A stretch of 64,000 nucleotides of DNA from Rhodoferax sp. AJA081-3 (GTDB lineage Bacteria; Pseudomonadota; Gammaproteobacteria; Burkholderiales; Burkholderiaceae_C), in NCBI RefSeq assembly GCF_017798165.1, contig NZ_CP059068.1, forward strand, positions 3,720,001 through 3,784,000. Direction: 5' to 3'. The notes under the pieces are model-generated. The model saw only the letters and a list, made by a program, of their open reading frames with translations, was not told where the DNA came from and did no database searches. The position numbers and the translations under genes are program-made. Positions 26,251 to 35,130 of the stretch are shown piece after piece; position 1 is the first letter of the stretch; every line of letters starts with the position of its first letter.

Positions 26251-26265
26251 TAGGGTATGTCCCTA
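26251..26265. promoter_or_regulatory. perfect dyad, possible upstream activator site
   Basis: TAGGG-TATGT-CCCTA lies about 75 bases upstream of the sigma-54 promoter, the position expected for an activator of this class. The central TATGT is asymmetric. A related tandem CCCTAGTACAAACCCTAG occurs at 47432-47449. Confidence 0.45.
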
Positions 26266-26323
26266 ATTTCCCCAGCATGCAGGTGCCTTGCACGGGCATT
26301 TACAGCAACTGGGTGGCATGGCT

Positions 26324-26339
26324 TGGCCCGCGCATTGCA
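26324..26339 (+). promoter_or_regulatory. sigma-54 (-24/-12) promoter
   Basis: TGGCCCGCGCATTGCA matches the sigma-54 consensus TGGCACG-N4-TTGCA with the GG and GC doublets at the correct spacing. Transcription would start near 26350, about 50 bases before the aldehyde dehydrogenase start. The divergent gene encodes an activator with the GAYTGA loop needed to work with sigma-54. Confidence 0.8.
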
Positions 26340-26398
26340 ATGAAGTGCTACGCCACTCGGATGTGGTGACTTGATCAAACAACCCAAGGAGACAGCAA

Positions 26399-27853
26399 AT
26401 GGGCGCTTCTGAAAACATTGCATTTTTGAATTTCTCTGGCCTGGCGCCCACCCCCAAGGGCGGTGGTGTGCGCGAGGTGCTGGAGCCCGCCACCGGGCGC
26501 CTGTTGTCGACCGTGGGCATTGCCAATGCGGCTGACATGGCAGTGGCGACGCGGGCTGCGGCTGCGGCGCAAAAGGCCTGGGTGGCGGTGCCACCGCGCG
26601 AAAAGGCGGAGGTGTTTCGCCGCGCCGGTGCGTTGTTCCAACAGCACTTTGACGAGCTGGCCTTGTACGCCACACGGGAGACCGGTGGCATCTTGCCCAA
26701 GGGCCAACACGAGATCCGCGAGGCCATCACCATCTGCCACCTGGCCGCCGCCATGCCACTGCAATCGCAAGGCCATGTGTTGCCCAGCGTGCCGGGGCGC
26801 ACCAGCATCGCGCGGCGTGTGCCACACGGCGTGGTGGGTGTGATCTCGCCGTTCAACTTTCCGCTGATCCTAACCATACGCGCCGTGGCGCCGGCCCTGG
26901 CGGCCGGCAATGCTGTGGTCATCAAGCCCGATAGCCGCACGCCGGTGACCGGCGGCCTGATGATTGCCCGCGTCTTTGCCGAGGCCGGATTACCCGCAGG
27001 CCTGTTGCACGTATTGCCCGGCGATGCCGAGGCGGGTGAAGCGCTGGTGACCGATCCCCTGGTGCCCATGATTGCCTTCACCGGATCGCCTGCCGTGGGC
27101 CGCCGTATTGGTGAACTGGCGGGCAGGCATCTGAAGAAAGTGTCGCTGGAGCTGGGCGGCGCCAACTCGCTGCTGATTCTGGACGATGCCGATCTGGACA
27201 TTGCCGCCAGCAATGCGGCCTGGGGCGCCTACCTGCACCAGGGGCAGATTTGTATGGCGTCCAACCGCATCCTGGTGCAGCGGAGCATCGCCGCCGAACT
27301 CACACAACGCCTCGTGGCCAAGGCCACGCATTTGCCGGTGGGCGATGGTGCCAGCGGCCAGGTCGCACTAGGCCCGCTGATCGATGCCAAGCAGCGCGAC
27401 CGTGTGCATGCCATCGTGCAAGACAGCATCCAGGCCGGTGCCAAGCTGGAGGCGGGTGGCACGTTTGATGGCCTGTTTTACAAGCCTACGGTGCTGTCCG
27501 GCGTCAAGCCCGGCATGCGCGTGTTTGACGAGGAAACCTTTGGTCCGGTGGCCAACATCATCATCTTCGATACGGATGCAGAGGCCATCGCGCTGGCCAA
27601 TAACAACACCGGCAGCCTGGCCTGTGCCGTCATTTCCCAATCGGTGGGCCGTGCCATGGCCGTGGGCCAGCAGCTCAAGTGCGGCATGGTGCACATCAAC
27701 GACCAGACGGTGAATGACGATTGCGTCAATCCCTTTGGCGGCCCTGGCATCGCGGGCAACGGCACCAGCGTGGGTGGCCCCGCCGATTGGGAGGAATACA
27801 CCCAGTGGCAGTGGATGACCGTCAAAGACACGGCCCCGATGTATCCGTTCTGA
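26399..27853 (+). CDS. aryl-aldehyde dehydrogenase, benzaldehyde dehydrogenase (XylC) type
   Basis: This NAD(P) aldehyde dehydrogenase has 484 residues. It carries VGVISPFNFPLIL, FTGSPAVGRRIGE, the general-base Glu in LELGG and the catalytic Cys (residue 285) in HQGQICMAS. The whole length follows TOL-plasmid XylC, including RVPHGVVGVI, NAVVIKPD and the C-terminal MYPF. Candidate substrates are benzaldehyde, vanillin or coniferaldehyde; the coniferyl-alcohol-dehydrogenase-like gene next door favours a phenylpropanoid aldehyde. AAGGAGA precedes the start. It is the first gene after the sigma-54 promoter. Confidence 0.88.
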   Translation: MGASENIAFLNFSGLAPTPKGGGVREVLEPATGRLLSTVGIANAADMAVATRAAAAAQKAWVAVPPREKAEVFRRAGALFQQHFDELALYATRETGGILPKGQHEIREAITICHLAAAMPLQSQGHVLPSVPGRTSIARRVPHGVVGVISPFNFPLILTIRAVAPALAAGNAVVIKPDSRTPVTGGLMIARVFAEAGLPAGLLHVLPGDAEAGEALVTDPLVPMIAFTGSPAVGRRIGELAGRHLKKVSLELGGANSLLILDDADLDIAASNAAWGAYLHQGQICMASNRILVQRSIAAELTQRLVAKATHLPVGDGASGQVALGPLIDAKQRDRVHAIVQDSIQAGAKLEAGGTFDGLFYKPTVLSGVKPGMRVFDEETFGPVANIIIFDTDAEAIALANNNTGSLACAVISQSVGRAMAVGQQLKCGMVHINDQTVNDDCVNPFGGPGIAGNGTSVGGPADWEEYTQWQWMTVKDTAPMYPF

Positions 27854-27893
27854 ACCCCGCATTTCCATTCTTCAAACAACAAGGAGACACAGC

Positions 27894-28661
27894 ATGCAAC
27901 TGCAAGGCAAAACCATCGTCATTACCGGAACATCCTCCGGCATAGGCGCCGAGGTGGCCAAGCTCGCCCGCTTCCAGGGCGCCACCGTCATTGGCCTGGA
28001 CCGCAACGACCCCAGCCTGACGCTGGACCATTTCGTCAAAGCCGATCTGGGCACGGCCGAGGCCATTGACGCGGCCGTGGCGCAACTGCCGGACCGCATC
28101 GATGCACTGTGCAATATCGCCGGTGTGCCCGGCACGGCCGATGGCGACCTGGTGGCCCGCGTCAACTACCTGGGTGTGCGCCACCTGACCGAAAAGGTGT
28201 TGGCCCGCATGCCGCGCGGCGGCAGCATCGTCAACGTCGCGTCCATCCTGGGGGCCGAGTGGCCGCAACGCCTGGCATTGCACAAGGAGCTGGCGGTGAT
28301 GAAGAGTTTTGCCGCCGGTGCCCATTGGTTGCGCGACCACCCGGTGCCACACGCAACGTGTTACCAGTATTTCAAGGAAGCGCTGATTGTGTGGAACGCC
28401 ACCCAGTCGCAGGAATGGTTCATGGGCAAAGGTGTGCGTATGAACTGCGTGGCGCCTGGCCCGGTCTTCACGCCGATCCTGGGTGACTTTGTCTCCATGC
28501 TGGGCCAGGAACGTGTGCAGGCCGACGCCCACCGCATGCTGCGCCCCGGCTTTGCCGACGAGATTGCACCGGTGATTGCCTGGCTGTGCAGCGATGCGGC
28601 GCGCTGGGTTAGCGGCGTCAACATCCCGGTCGATGGCGGCCTGGCTTCGACCTACCTCTAG
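27894..28661 (+). CDS. calA: coniferyl-alcohol dehydrogenase-like SDR
   Basis: This SDR of 255 residues has the cofactor motif TGTSSGIGAEVAKL, then DALCNIAGVPGTAD, SIVNVASILGAEWPQRL and the catalytic YQYFKEALIVW (Tyr-x3-Lys). It ends INIPVDGGLASTYL. These blocks match the Pseudomonas HR199 coniferyl-alcohol dehydrogenase CalA closely as I remember it, including the unusual LHKEL and QEWFM segments. It should oxidise coniferyl or a related aryl alcohol to the aldehyde, the substrate of the upstream dehydrogenase. It is 40 bases downstream of that gene with AAGGAGAC as ribosome site. Confidence 0.82.
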   Translation: MQLQGKTIVITGTSSGIGAEVAKLARFQGATVIGLDRNDPSLTLDHFVKADLGTAEAIDAAVAQLPDRIDALCNIAGVPGTADGDLVARVNYLGVRHLTEKVLARMPRGGSIVNVASILGAEWPQRLALHKELAVMKSFAAGAHWLRDHPVPHATCYQYFKEALIVWNATQSQEWFMGKGVRMNCVAPGPVFTPILGDFVSMLGQERVQADAHRMLRPGFADEIAPVIAWLCSDAARWVSGVNIPVDGGLASTYL

Positions 28662-28695
28662 TTAGAAACCACCATTCCGTTCTGAAAGTGACTCC

Positions 28696-29553
28696 ATGAG
28701 CGACCTATTCGTTTCTATCAACGGCGTCAGGATCCGATACCGGGACAGCGGTGGCGAGGGGCCAGCGATCCTGATGACGCACGGCATTGGCGAATCGCTA
28801 GAGTTCTGGCACCGGCAGTTCGATGACCTGGGGCAGTCCCTGCGTCTGATCGCCTGGGACATGCCTGGGCATGGTTTGTCGGACGAATCCGCAGATGCGA
28901 TGAGCCTTGAGGGGCAGGCCGGCATGGCCTGGAAGCTGCTGGACCATTTGGGGGTCAAGCGGGTGCATCTGGTTGGCAACTCGCTTGGGGCGGCCATGTC
29001 CCTGCGCATGGCCGACCAGACACCCACTCGCGTCAGTTCTCTGCTGCTGGCCAACTCGGCCGCTTTGGGTGCCGAAGTGTTCGGGGCCTTCAAGCTGATG
29101 ACACTGCCTGGGCTGGGCGCGTTGATGAACAAGCCTGGCCCCATGGCGGTGGCGCAACAAATCAAGGCCATCGTCCATCGGCCTGAAGCGATCACGCCAC
29201 TGGTGCGTGCCGCCATTGAGCGCAATGTGCACAGGCCAGGCGCTGCAACCCACTTTCTGAGCCTGCTTCGCGCACTGACCACGCTACGTGGCCAGCGCCG
29301 GGAGGTGTGGACGCGTTCACATCAGATTCTGAAAGGCCTGAGCATTCCGACGCGGATCGTTCATGGTGAACAGGATGTGGTGTTGCCGATCAGCCACTCC
29401 ATCACAGCGCATGGCCTGTGCAACGGTTCAGAGTTTGTGCGGCTCCAGGACTGCGGGCATACCCCACAGCTTGAACAACCCGAAGTGTTCAATGCGCTGC
29501 TGCGTAAGTGGCTTCGCGAAAAACGGGAGACACCTTTGCCATGCGCAGTTTGA
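28696..29553 (+). CDS. alpha/beta hydrolase
   Basis: This hydrolase of 285 residues has the oxyanion motif MTHGIGESLEFW, nucleophile elbow VGNSLGAAMS, acid VHGEQDVVLP and His in LQDCGHTPQLEQPE. The pattern is that of meta-cleavage-product hydrolases and related C-C or ester hydrolases. It lies 34 bases after the CalA-like gene and 78 before a binding protein gene, so it is within the sigma-54 operon. It may release aromatic monomers from esters or act on a CoA or lactone intermediate; neither is shown. Confidence 0.85.
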   Translation: MSDLFVSINGVRIRYRDSGGEGPAILMTHGIGESLEFWHRQFDDLGQSLRLIAWDMPGHGLSDESADAMSLEGQAGMAWKLLDHLGVKRVHLVGNSLGAAMSLRMADQTPTRVSSLLLANSAALGAEVFGAFKLMTLPGLGALMNKPGPMAVAQQIKAIVHRPEAITPLVRAAIERNVHRPGAATHFLSLLRALTTLRGQRREVWTRSHQILKGLSIPTRIVHGEQDVVLPISHSITAHGLCNGSEFVRLQDCGHTPQLEQPEVFNALLRKWLREKRETPLPCAV

Positions 29554-29631
29554 TGGACACCGAATGCATGAAACACCCCGATTTCACCTACCGCTGATAC
29601 ATCCCAAAAATCTACAAGGATTGGAGACACT

Positions 29632-30771
29632 ATGAAGAAGAAAATTTTGCGCGCCACGTGCGCGGCGGCACTGTTCACACTAGGTGCGGCGGCACACGCT
29701 GACATCAACATCGGCGTGAACCTATCATTGACGGGCCCGCTGTCCTCGCTGGGCCTGCCGGTCAAGACCTCGTTGGACCTGTGGCCCGAGCGCATTGGCG
29801 GCGAGAAGATCAAGCTCATCGTGCTGGACGATGGTTCTGACTCCGTAGGCGCGGTCAAGAACACACGCCGCTTCATTATTGAGAGCAAGGTGGACCTGTT
29901 GCTGGGTTCCTCGGGCGTTCCGGCCGTGCTGGCCATGGCGCCGGTAGCGGCCGAGACACGCACCGTGCAGCTTGCCTTTGCACCGGCGCCACGCCCCGGT
30001 GGCAAAGACGACTGGACCTTCCCGCTGCCGCAGCCGGTGTCGCTGATGTCGGACGCCGTGGCCAAACGTATGGTGGCCGACAAAGTGAAGAAGGTCGCCT
30101 TCCTGGGTTGGAACGAAGGTTATGGCGAGATGTGGCTACAGGCCTTCAGTGCCTCAGCCAAGAAGGCCGGGCTGGAGGTGGTGTCCACCGAGCGATTCGC
30201 CCCGCCCGACACAGCCATCACGTCACAGGCCTTGCGCGCCATTGCCTCCAAGCCCGACGCCGTGCTGATTGTGGGCGCCGGTTCGGCCGCCGCCATGCCA
30301 CAAATCAACCTGCGGGAGCGTGGCTGGAGCGGTCCTATTTACCAGACGCACGGCGCCGCGTCGCCCGACCTGGTGCGTGTGGGTGGCAAGGCCATGGACG
30401 GTGCGATTCTGCCGGCCGGCCCGGTGCTGGTGGCCGAACAGTTGGCGGCCAACAACCCCATCAAGCCGGTCGCCACCGAATACGTGAATGCGTTTGAGAA
30501 AACCCATGGCGCCAATTCACGCACGCAGTTTGGGGCGCACGCCAATGACGCGCTCAAGGTGCTGCAACGCATCGTGCCGCTCGCGCTGAAAAAGGCCAAG
30601 CCGGGCACAACCGAGTTCCGCCAGGCGCTGCGCGATGCGCTGGAGAGTGAAAAAGAAATCGTCATTTCACATGGCGTACTCAACTTCACACCGACTGACC
30701 ACATCGGCTTTGACGAACGCGCCGTGGTGATGCTGAAGATCGAAGGCGGGCAGTTCGTGCTGCAACGCTGA
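29632..30771 (+). CDS. Liv-type periplasmic binding protein without its own permease
   Basis: This protein of 379 residues has a signal peptide ending AAAHA before DINIGVNLSLTGPLSSLGLP. Further blocks (GEKIKLIVLDD, VGFLG-type VAFLGWNEGYGE, IYQTHGAASPDLVRVGGK) align with the binding protein at 51071 at a glance, so the two are paralogues. No permease or ATPase gene accompanies it. It may bind an aromatic acid or alcohol and share the transporter encoded at 52221-55824. GGAGAC precedes the start. A hairpin at 30790 follows its stop. Confidence 0.9.
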   Translation: MKKKILRATCAAALFTLGAAAHADINIGVNLSLTGPLSSLGLPVKTSLDLWPERIGGEKIKLIVLDDGSDSVGAVKNTRRFIIESKVDLLLGSSGVPAVLAMAPVAAETRTVQLAFAPAPRPGGKDDWTFPLPQPVSLMSDAVAKRMVADKVKKVAFLGWNEGYGEMWLQAFSASAKKAGLEVVSTERFAPPDTAITSQALRAIASKPDAVLIVGAGSAAAMPQINLRERGWSGPIYQTHGAASPDLVRVGGKAMDGAILPAGPVLVAEQLAANNPIKPVATEYVNAFEKTHGANSRTQFGAHANDALKVLQRIVPLALKKAKPGTTEFRQALRDALESEKEIVISHGVLNFTPTDHIGFDERAVVMLKIEGGQFVLQR

Positions 30772-30789
30772 GACACAGAAGAGATAACA

Positions 30790-30806
30790 CCGGGCGCCAA
30801 GCCCGG
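30790..30806 (+). promoter_or_regulatory. intercistronic hairpin
   Basis: CCGGGC-GCCAA-GCCCGG is a perfect stem-loop between the binding protein and the DUF1302 gene, with no U tract. It is likely an mRNA-stabilising or attenuating hairpin rather than a full terminator. Confidence 0.6.
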
Positions 30807-30835
30807 GCTAAACCACCTTTAACAGGAGACAAACC

Positions 30836-32572
30836 ATGAACCACCGCCGCACTTGGGTTGCGGCAGCGGTAGCGCTCGCGCTGCCCGCTGCACACGCCTT
30901 TGACATTGACACACCCGACTCGGATTTCAAGATCCGGCTCGACCTGACACCCAAATACAGCACGGCCAACCGGTTGAAAGACCCCATGCCGGAGCTGACC
31001 CGCTTTGATGTGACAACCGACCCCGGCACCATCAACGAAGACGATGGCAACCACAATTTCCAGAAGGGCCAGATCTCCAACCGCTGGGATCTGTTGGCCG
31101 AGCTGGATGTGAGCGGCAAAAACTTTGGTGGCCGCATCAGCGCCACCGCCTGGCACGACAGCGTCTACCTGCGCAAGAACAGCTACCGGGGCACACCGGT
31201 CAATGTCGGCAGCATGGTTGTTGGCAACTACCCGTTGGCCAATAACCATGTCGCCACACAGGCGCCCGACGACTTCTTGCCATCGACCCGCGCCCAACAC
31301 GGACAGGGCAGCGAGATCCTCGATGCCTTTGTCTACTTCAAGGGTGACATCAACAACATGAAGGGCACTGTGCGCGTCGGCAAACACACGCTGCAATGGG
31401 GCGAGAGCCTGTTCTTCGGCCAGAACGGCATTGCCAACGCGCAGGGCCCGGTGGATGTGGCCAAGGTCGTGTCAGTGCCGGGGTGGCAGTTCAAGGAAGT
31501 GCTGCTGCCAGTGGAGCAGGTATCGGGTTCGCTGCAAGTGGCCGAAGGTTTGTCGCTGGGCGCCTACTACCAGCTCAAGTGGCGCCCCAGCAAGATCCCT
31601 GGTGTGGGCAGCTACTTCTCCAACCAGGATTACGTAGGCACCGGTGTTGTCAACTTTGGCAACGACACCAAGGGCAACCCGATTCTGCTGGGCTACGACG
31701 CCACCAAGGACTTCAATCCCAAGGACTCGGGCCAAGGCGGTATGCAGTTGCGCTGGAGCCCCACCGGCAGCGAATACGAGTTCGGCTTTTACGCTGCGCA
31801 GTACCACGACAAAACTCCCGCCGTGCCGGTGTTCGATTTTGTGAACGGCAATGTGCACCTGGCCTACGCCAGCAACATCCGCACGGTGGGTGCCAGCGTG
31901 ACCTATTCGGTGGGGCAACTCAACTGGGCGGTCGAAGGTTCGGTGCGCAGCAACGCGCCGCTGAACAGCGACCCCGCGGTGCTGGGCCTAGGCCCCATCC
32001 TGCACTGCGACACCAGTGACAACAAGCCCTGTTACGCGGTGGGTGACACCGCCCACTTGCAGGCCTCGGGCATCTATGTGCTGCAACCCAATGCCCTGTG
32101 GCAGGGCGGCGCCATTGTGGCGGAGCTGGCGTTCAACCGCACGCTCAAAGTGACCAAGGACATCTTCGCCATCGGGCCGGGCGGCAGCAGCGCCGGTCTG
32201 GGTGGTCTGGACCCCAACACCACGCGGGACGCCTGGGCCTTTCGCGTGTTGTTTGAGCCGCAGTACTTCCAGGTGCTACCGGGGCTGGACCTGTCGATAC
32301 CGGTCGGTGTGGGCTACAACTTTGGTGGCCGCTCCTCGGCCATTGCCAACTTTGCCGGTGGCGCATCTAACGCAGGCGACTACAGCATAGGCATCAAGGG
32401 CAAGTACCAGGGTGTGTGGAACCTGGCCCTGGTTTACAGCGACTTCTTTGGCCCTGCCAAGACCTTTACCGAAACCCTGGTTGCGGGCACAGGCTCGCCC
32501 CGCCAGCTCACCTTTGGCCAGACGCTGAAGGACCGCGCCAACCTGTCCTTCACCGTGTCGCGCACGTTCTGA
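30836..32572 (+). CDS. DUF1302 outer-membrane protein
   Basis: This protein of 578 residues has a signal peptide ending AAHAFDID. The mature part alternates short amphipathic strands and Gly/Asn-rich turns (NRWDLLAELDVSGKNFGG, RVGKHTLQWGESLFFG) and ends in an aromatic residue (SFTVSRTF), as outer-membrane beta barrels do. This fits the DUF1302 family, which accompanies DUF1329 genes near catabolic clusters for hydrophobic compounds. It should form a pore or receptor in the outer membrane. AGGAGAC precedes the start. It begins the four-gene cassette that runs to 37602. Confidence 0.88.
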   Translation: MNHRRTWVAAAVALALPAAHAFDIDTPDSDFKIRLDLTPKYSTANRLKDPMPELTRFDVTTDPGTINEDDGNHNFQKGQISNRWDLLAELDVSGKNFGGRISATAWHDSVYLRKNSYRGTPVNVGSMVVGNYPLANNHVATQAPDDFLPSTRAQHGQGSEILDAFVYFKGDINNMKGTVRVGKHTLQWGESLFFGQNGIANAQGPVDVAKVVSVPGWQFKEVLLPVEQVSGSLQVAEGLSLGAYYQLKWRPSKIPGVGSYFSNQDYVGTGVVNFGNDTKGNPILLGYDATKDFNPKDSGQGGMQLRWSPTGSEYEFGFYAAQYHDKTPAVPVFDFVNGNVHLAYASNIRTVGASVTYSVGQLNWAVEGSVRSNAPLNSDPAVLGLGPILHCDTSDNKPCYAVGDTAHLQASGIYVLQPNALWQGGAIVAELAFNRTLKVTKDIFAIGPGGSSAGLGGLDPNTTRDAWAFRVLFEPQYFQVLPGLDLSIPVGVGYNFGGRSSAIANFAGGASNAGDYSIGIKGKYQGVWNLALVYSDFFGPAKTFTETLVAGTGSPRQLTFGQTLKDRANLSFTVSRTF

Positions 32573-32617
32573 TTGATCCGCACGTCTGATCCGCATTTCC
32601 TGAAACGGAGTTTTCTC

Positions 32618-33988
32618 ATGCACCACAAACCTACTCTTTTGGCCACGCTTGTTGCGGGCCTTCTCGTCGCACCGCTGGCCACCTCCAGCGCCTGGGCCGC
32701 CGTCTCTGCTGACGAGGCCGCCAAACTCAAGACCACGCTGACCCCGCTGGGGGCCGAGCGCGGCGCCAATGCGGATGGCAGCATCCCGGCCTGGACAGGC
32801 GGCATCACCAAGGCCCCGGCAGGCTACAAAAGTGGCGACCCCCGCCCCGACCTGTTCCCGGGTGAAAAACCACTACTGTCCATCAACGCCAAAAATATGG
32901 ACCAGCACGCCGCCAAGCTCACGGATGGCGTGAAGGCCTTGATGAAGAAGTACCCCGACTTCCGCATCGACGTGTACCCCACACACCGCAGCGCCGCCGC
33001 ACCGCAATGGGTGTACGACAACACCTTCAAGAACGCGACCCGCGCCAAGCTGGTAGATGGTGGCCAGGGCACCGAGGCGGCCTATGGCGGAACACCCTTT
33101 CCCATACCCAAGGACGGGTACGAGGTGTTCCAGAACCACCGCCTGGCTTGGGTGGGCAGTTACGTGCAAACACCGGTGCGTGTGTGGGTGGTGACGGGTG
33201 ATGGCAAACGCGCCATGGCCTCCGGCGGCATGCAGAGTTTCCGCAAGCAGTATTACGACCCCGAAGGCAGCATTGAGAAGTTTGACGGTTATGCAGGCTT
33301 GGGCAAGTTCGCGGTCAGCGAGCCCGGTTCCAAGTCGGGCGAGGCCATCCTGGCGCACGACGCCCTCAACGCCAGCCAACCACGCGGCCTGTGGCAATAC
33401 CTGGTGGGCCAGCGTCGTGTGCGCAAGGCGCCCTCGGTGGCCTACGACACGCCGGATTCGGTGACCTCGGGCATTGGTCTGTTTGACGAGGCCTTCATGC
33501 TGTTCGGCCCCATCGACAAACACGAGTTGAAGCTGGTGGGCAAGAAGGAGATCTACATCCCCTACAACAACAACAAGGCCGCGTCGGCCCCGGTGGCGGA
33601 TCTGGTGACACCCAACACGTTGAACCCGGCGCAGGTCCGCTGGGAGCTGCACCGCGTGTGGGAAGTGGAGGCCACACTGGCGGCAGGCAAACGCCATGTG
33701 GTGCCCAAGCGAAAGTACTACATCGACGAAGACAGCTGGCAAATCATGCTGTTCGACGGCTGGGATGCCAAGGGTGACCTCTGGCGCACCAACTACACGC
33801 TGACGCTGATGGCGCCCGACATTCCGGCCATCATCGGCAACATGATGTGGGGTGGTTACGACCTGCAAACCGGCGCCTACTACCTGAACATGGCGTCTAA
33901 CGAATTGAAGACGCAGTACAAACCGGTAGCGCCCATTCCACGGTCCTTCTTCAGCCCTGAAGAGCTGGCCAACGAGGGGACACGCTGA
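32618..33988 (+). CDS. DUF1329 periplasmic protein
   Basis: The start at 32618 follows AAACGGAG; the extension to 32573 lacks a site. The product has 456 residues with a signal peptide ending SAWAAVSAD. Motifs of the family are LTPLGAERGANADGSIPAWT near the N terminus and KYYIDEDSWQIMLFDGWD near the C terminus. DUF1329 proteins have a LolA/LolB-like fold that holds hydrophobic molecules. A periplasmic shuttle between the outer-membrane protein and the RND transporter is inferred from this fold and from gene order. The stop overlaps the next start by one base. Confidence 0.88.
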   Translation: MHHKPTLLATLVAGLLVAPLATSSAWAAVSADEAAKLKTTLTPLGAERGANADGSIPAWTGGITKAPAGYKSGDPRPDLFPGEKPLLSINAKNMDQHAAKLTDGVKALMKKYPDFRIDVYPTHRSAAAPQWVYDNTFKNATRAKLVDGGQGTEAAYGGTPFPIPKDGYEVFQNHRLAWVGSYVQTPVRVWVVTGDGKRAMASGGMQSFRKQYYDPEGSIEKFDGYAGLGKFAVSEPGSKSGEAILAHDALNASQPRGLWQYLVGQRRVRKAPSVAYDTPDSVTSGIGLFDEAFMLFGPIDKHELKLVGKKEIYIPYNNNKAASAPVADLVTPNTLNPAQVRWELHRVWEVEATLAAGKRHVVPKRKYYIDEDSWQIMLFDGWDAKGDLWRTNYTLTLMAPDIPAIIGNMMWGGYDLQTGAYYLNMASNELKTQYKPVAPIPRSFFSPEELANEGTR

Positions 33989-35079
33989 TGTACGCGGTCG
34001 CTGTCAGAACGCCCTCACGAAGGGGCTTGGCGCTGGCGCTGTGCCTGTGGGCCGTGGGCAGCCTGGCAGCGGCCCAGGCATCGCCAACTCCCGTGGGGTC
34101 TGGGGCGGTGCCACGTGTGTTGACCCAGGCCGCGCTGCAAAGTCCCAAGGCTCTGCAAGCTGCAACATTGGCCGTGACCCGCGCCGGGCAGCGCCTGGTG
34201 GCGGTGGGCGAACGTGGCACGGTACTGTGGTCGGACAACGCCGGCCAGAGCTGGCAACAAGCCCAGGTGCCGGTGCAGGTCACGTTGACGGCCGTGCGTT
34301 TTGTCAATGATCGCACCGGTTGGGCAGTGGGCCATCTGGGTGTGATCTTGAAGACCGAAGACGCGGGGCAAACCTGGGCGCTGCAACTCGATGGCGTGCA
34401 GGCGGCCCAGGCCGTAGCAACGGCTGCGCGTACCAGCACAGATGAACGCGTGCTGCGCGCGGCCCAGCGTTTTGCCGAAGAGGGGCCGGACAAACCTTTC
34501 TTCGATGTCGACTTCAGTGATACACAAAACGGCTTGGCGGTCGGCGCCTACAACCTGGCCTTTGCCACGGTTGACGGTGGCAAGACCTGGACACCCGCCC
34601 TGGACCGGTTGCCCAATGCCAAAAGTTTGCATCTGTATGGCGTGCGGTATGTGGGCAGCAATGTGTTTGTTGCAGGCGAACAAGGCCTGCTGCTGAAGTC
34701 TGCCGACGCGGGTGCCACGTTTACTGCGTTGACTTCACCCTACAAGGGCAGTTTCTTTGGCCTGCTGGCGGCCCGCTCGGGCACCTTGCTCGCCTACGGG
34801 CTGCGGGGCAACGCACTGCGTTCCGCCGACCAGGGCGCGCACTGGGACGCCGTGCAGACGGGCGTGCCGGTGTCCATCAGCGCGGCGGTGGAGCTGGACG
34901 GCGGCGCACTGGCACTGCTGAGCCAGACCGGCGACCTGTTGCTGAGCCGCGATGACGGGCGCAGCGTCAGCAAGATTGCACCGCCCGGTGGACCACTGCC
35001 AGCCTCTGGCGCCGCTGCGGCCGACGGCCAACTGGTGCTGGCCAGCCTGCGCGGCCTGCGTCGCCAAAAAGCACCCTGA
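33988..35079 (+). CDS. exported YCF48/BNR-repeat beta-propeller protein
   Basis: This protein of 363 residues has an N-terminal signal segment (LALALCLWAVGSLAAAQA). It contains repeated blades of the YCF48/BNR type: GERGTVLWSDNAGQSWQQ, GHLGVILKTEDAGQTWALQL, ATVDGGKTWTPALDR and KSADAGATFTAL. YCF48-type propellers assist assembly of membrane complexes in photosystems. Here the position between DUF1329 and an RND transporter suggests an assembly or docking factor of the envelope machine. The ATG overlaps the preceding stop (TGATG), so translation is coupled. Confidence 0.82.
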   Translation: MYAVAVRTPSRRGLALALCLWAVGSLAAAQASPTPVGSGAVPRVLTQAALQSPKALQAATLAVTRAGQRLVAVGERGTVLWSDNAGQSWQQAQVPVQVTLTAVRFVNDRTGWAVGHLGVILKTEDAGQTWALQLDGVQAAQAVATAARTSTDERVLRAAQRFAEEGPDKPFFDVDFSDTQNGLAVGAYNLAFATVDGGKTWTPALDRLPNAKSLHLYGVRYVGSNVFVAGEQGLLLKSADAGATFTALTSPYKGSFFGLLAARSGTLLAYGLRGNALRSADQGAHWDAVQTGVPVSISAAVELDGGALALLSQTGDLLLSRDDGRSVSKIAPPGGPLPASGAAAADGQLVLASLRGLRRQKAP

Positions 35080-35130
35080 CCACCGACCGTCCCCACGCAT
35101 TCAACGCCATTTCACGACCACCACGACACC

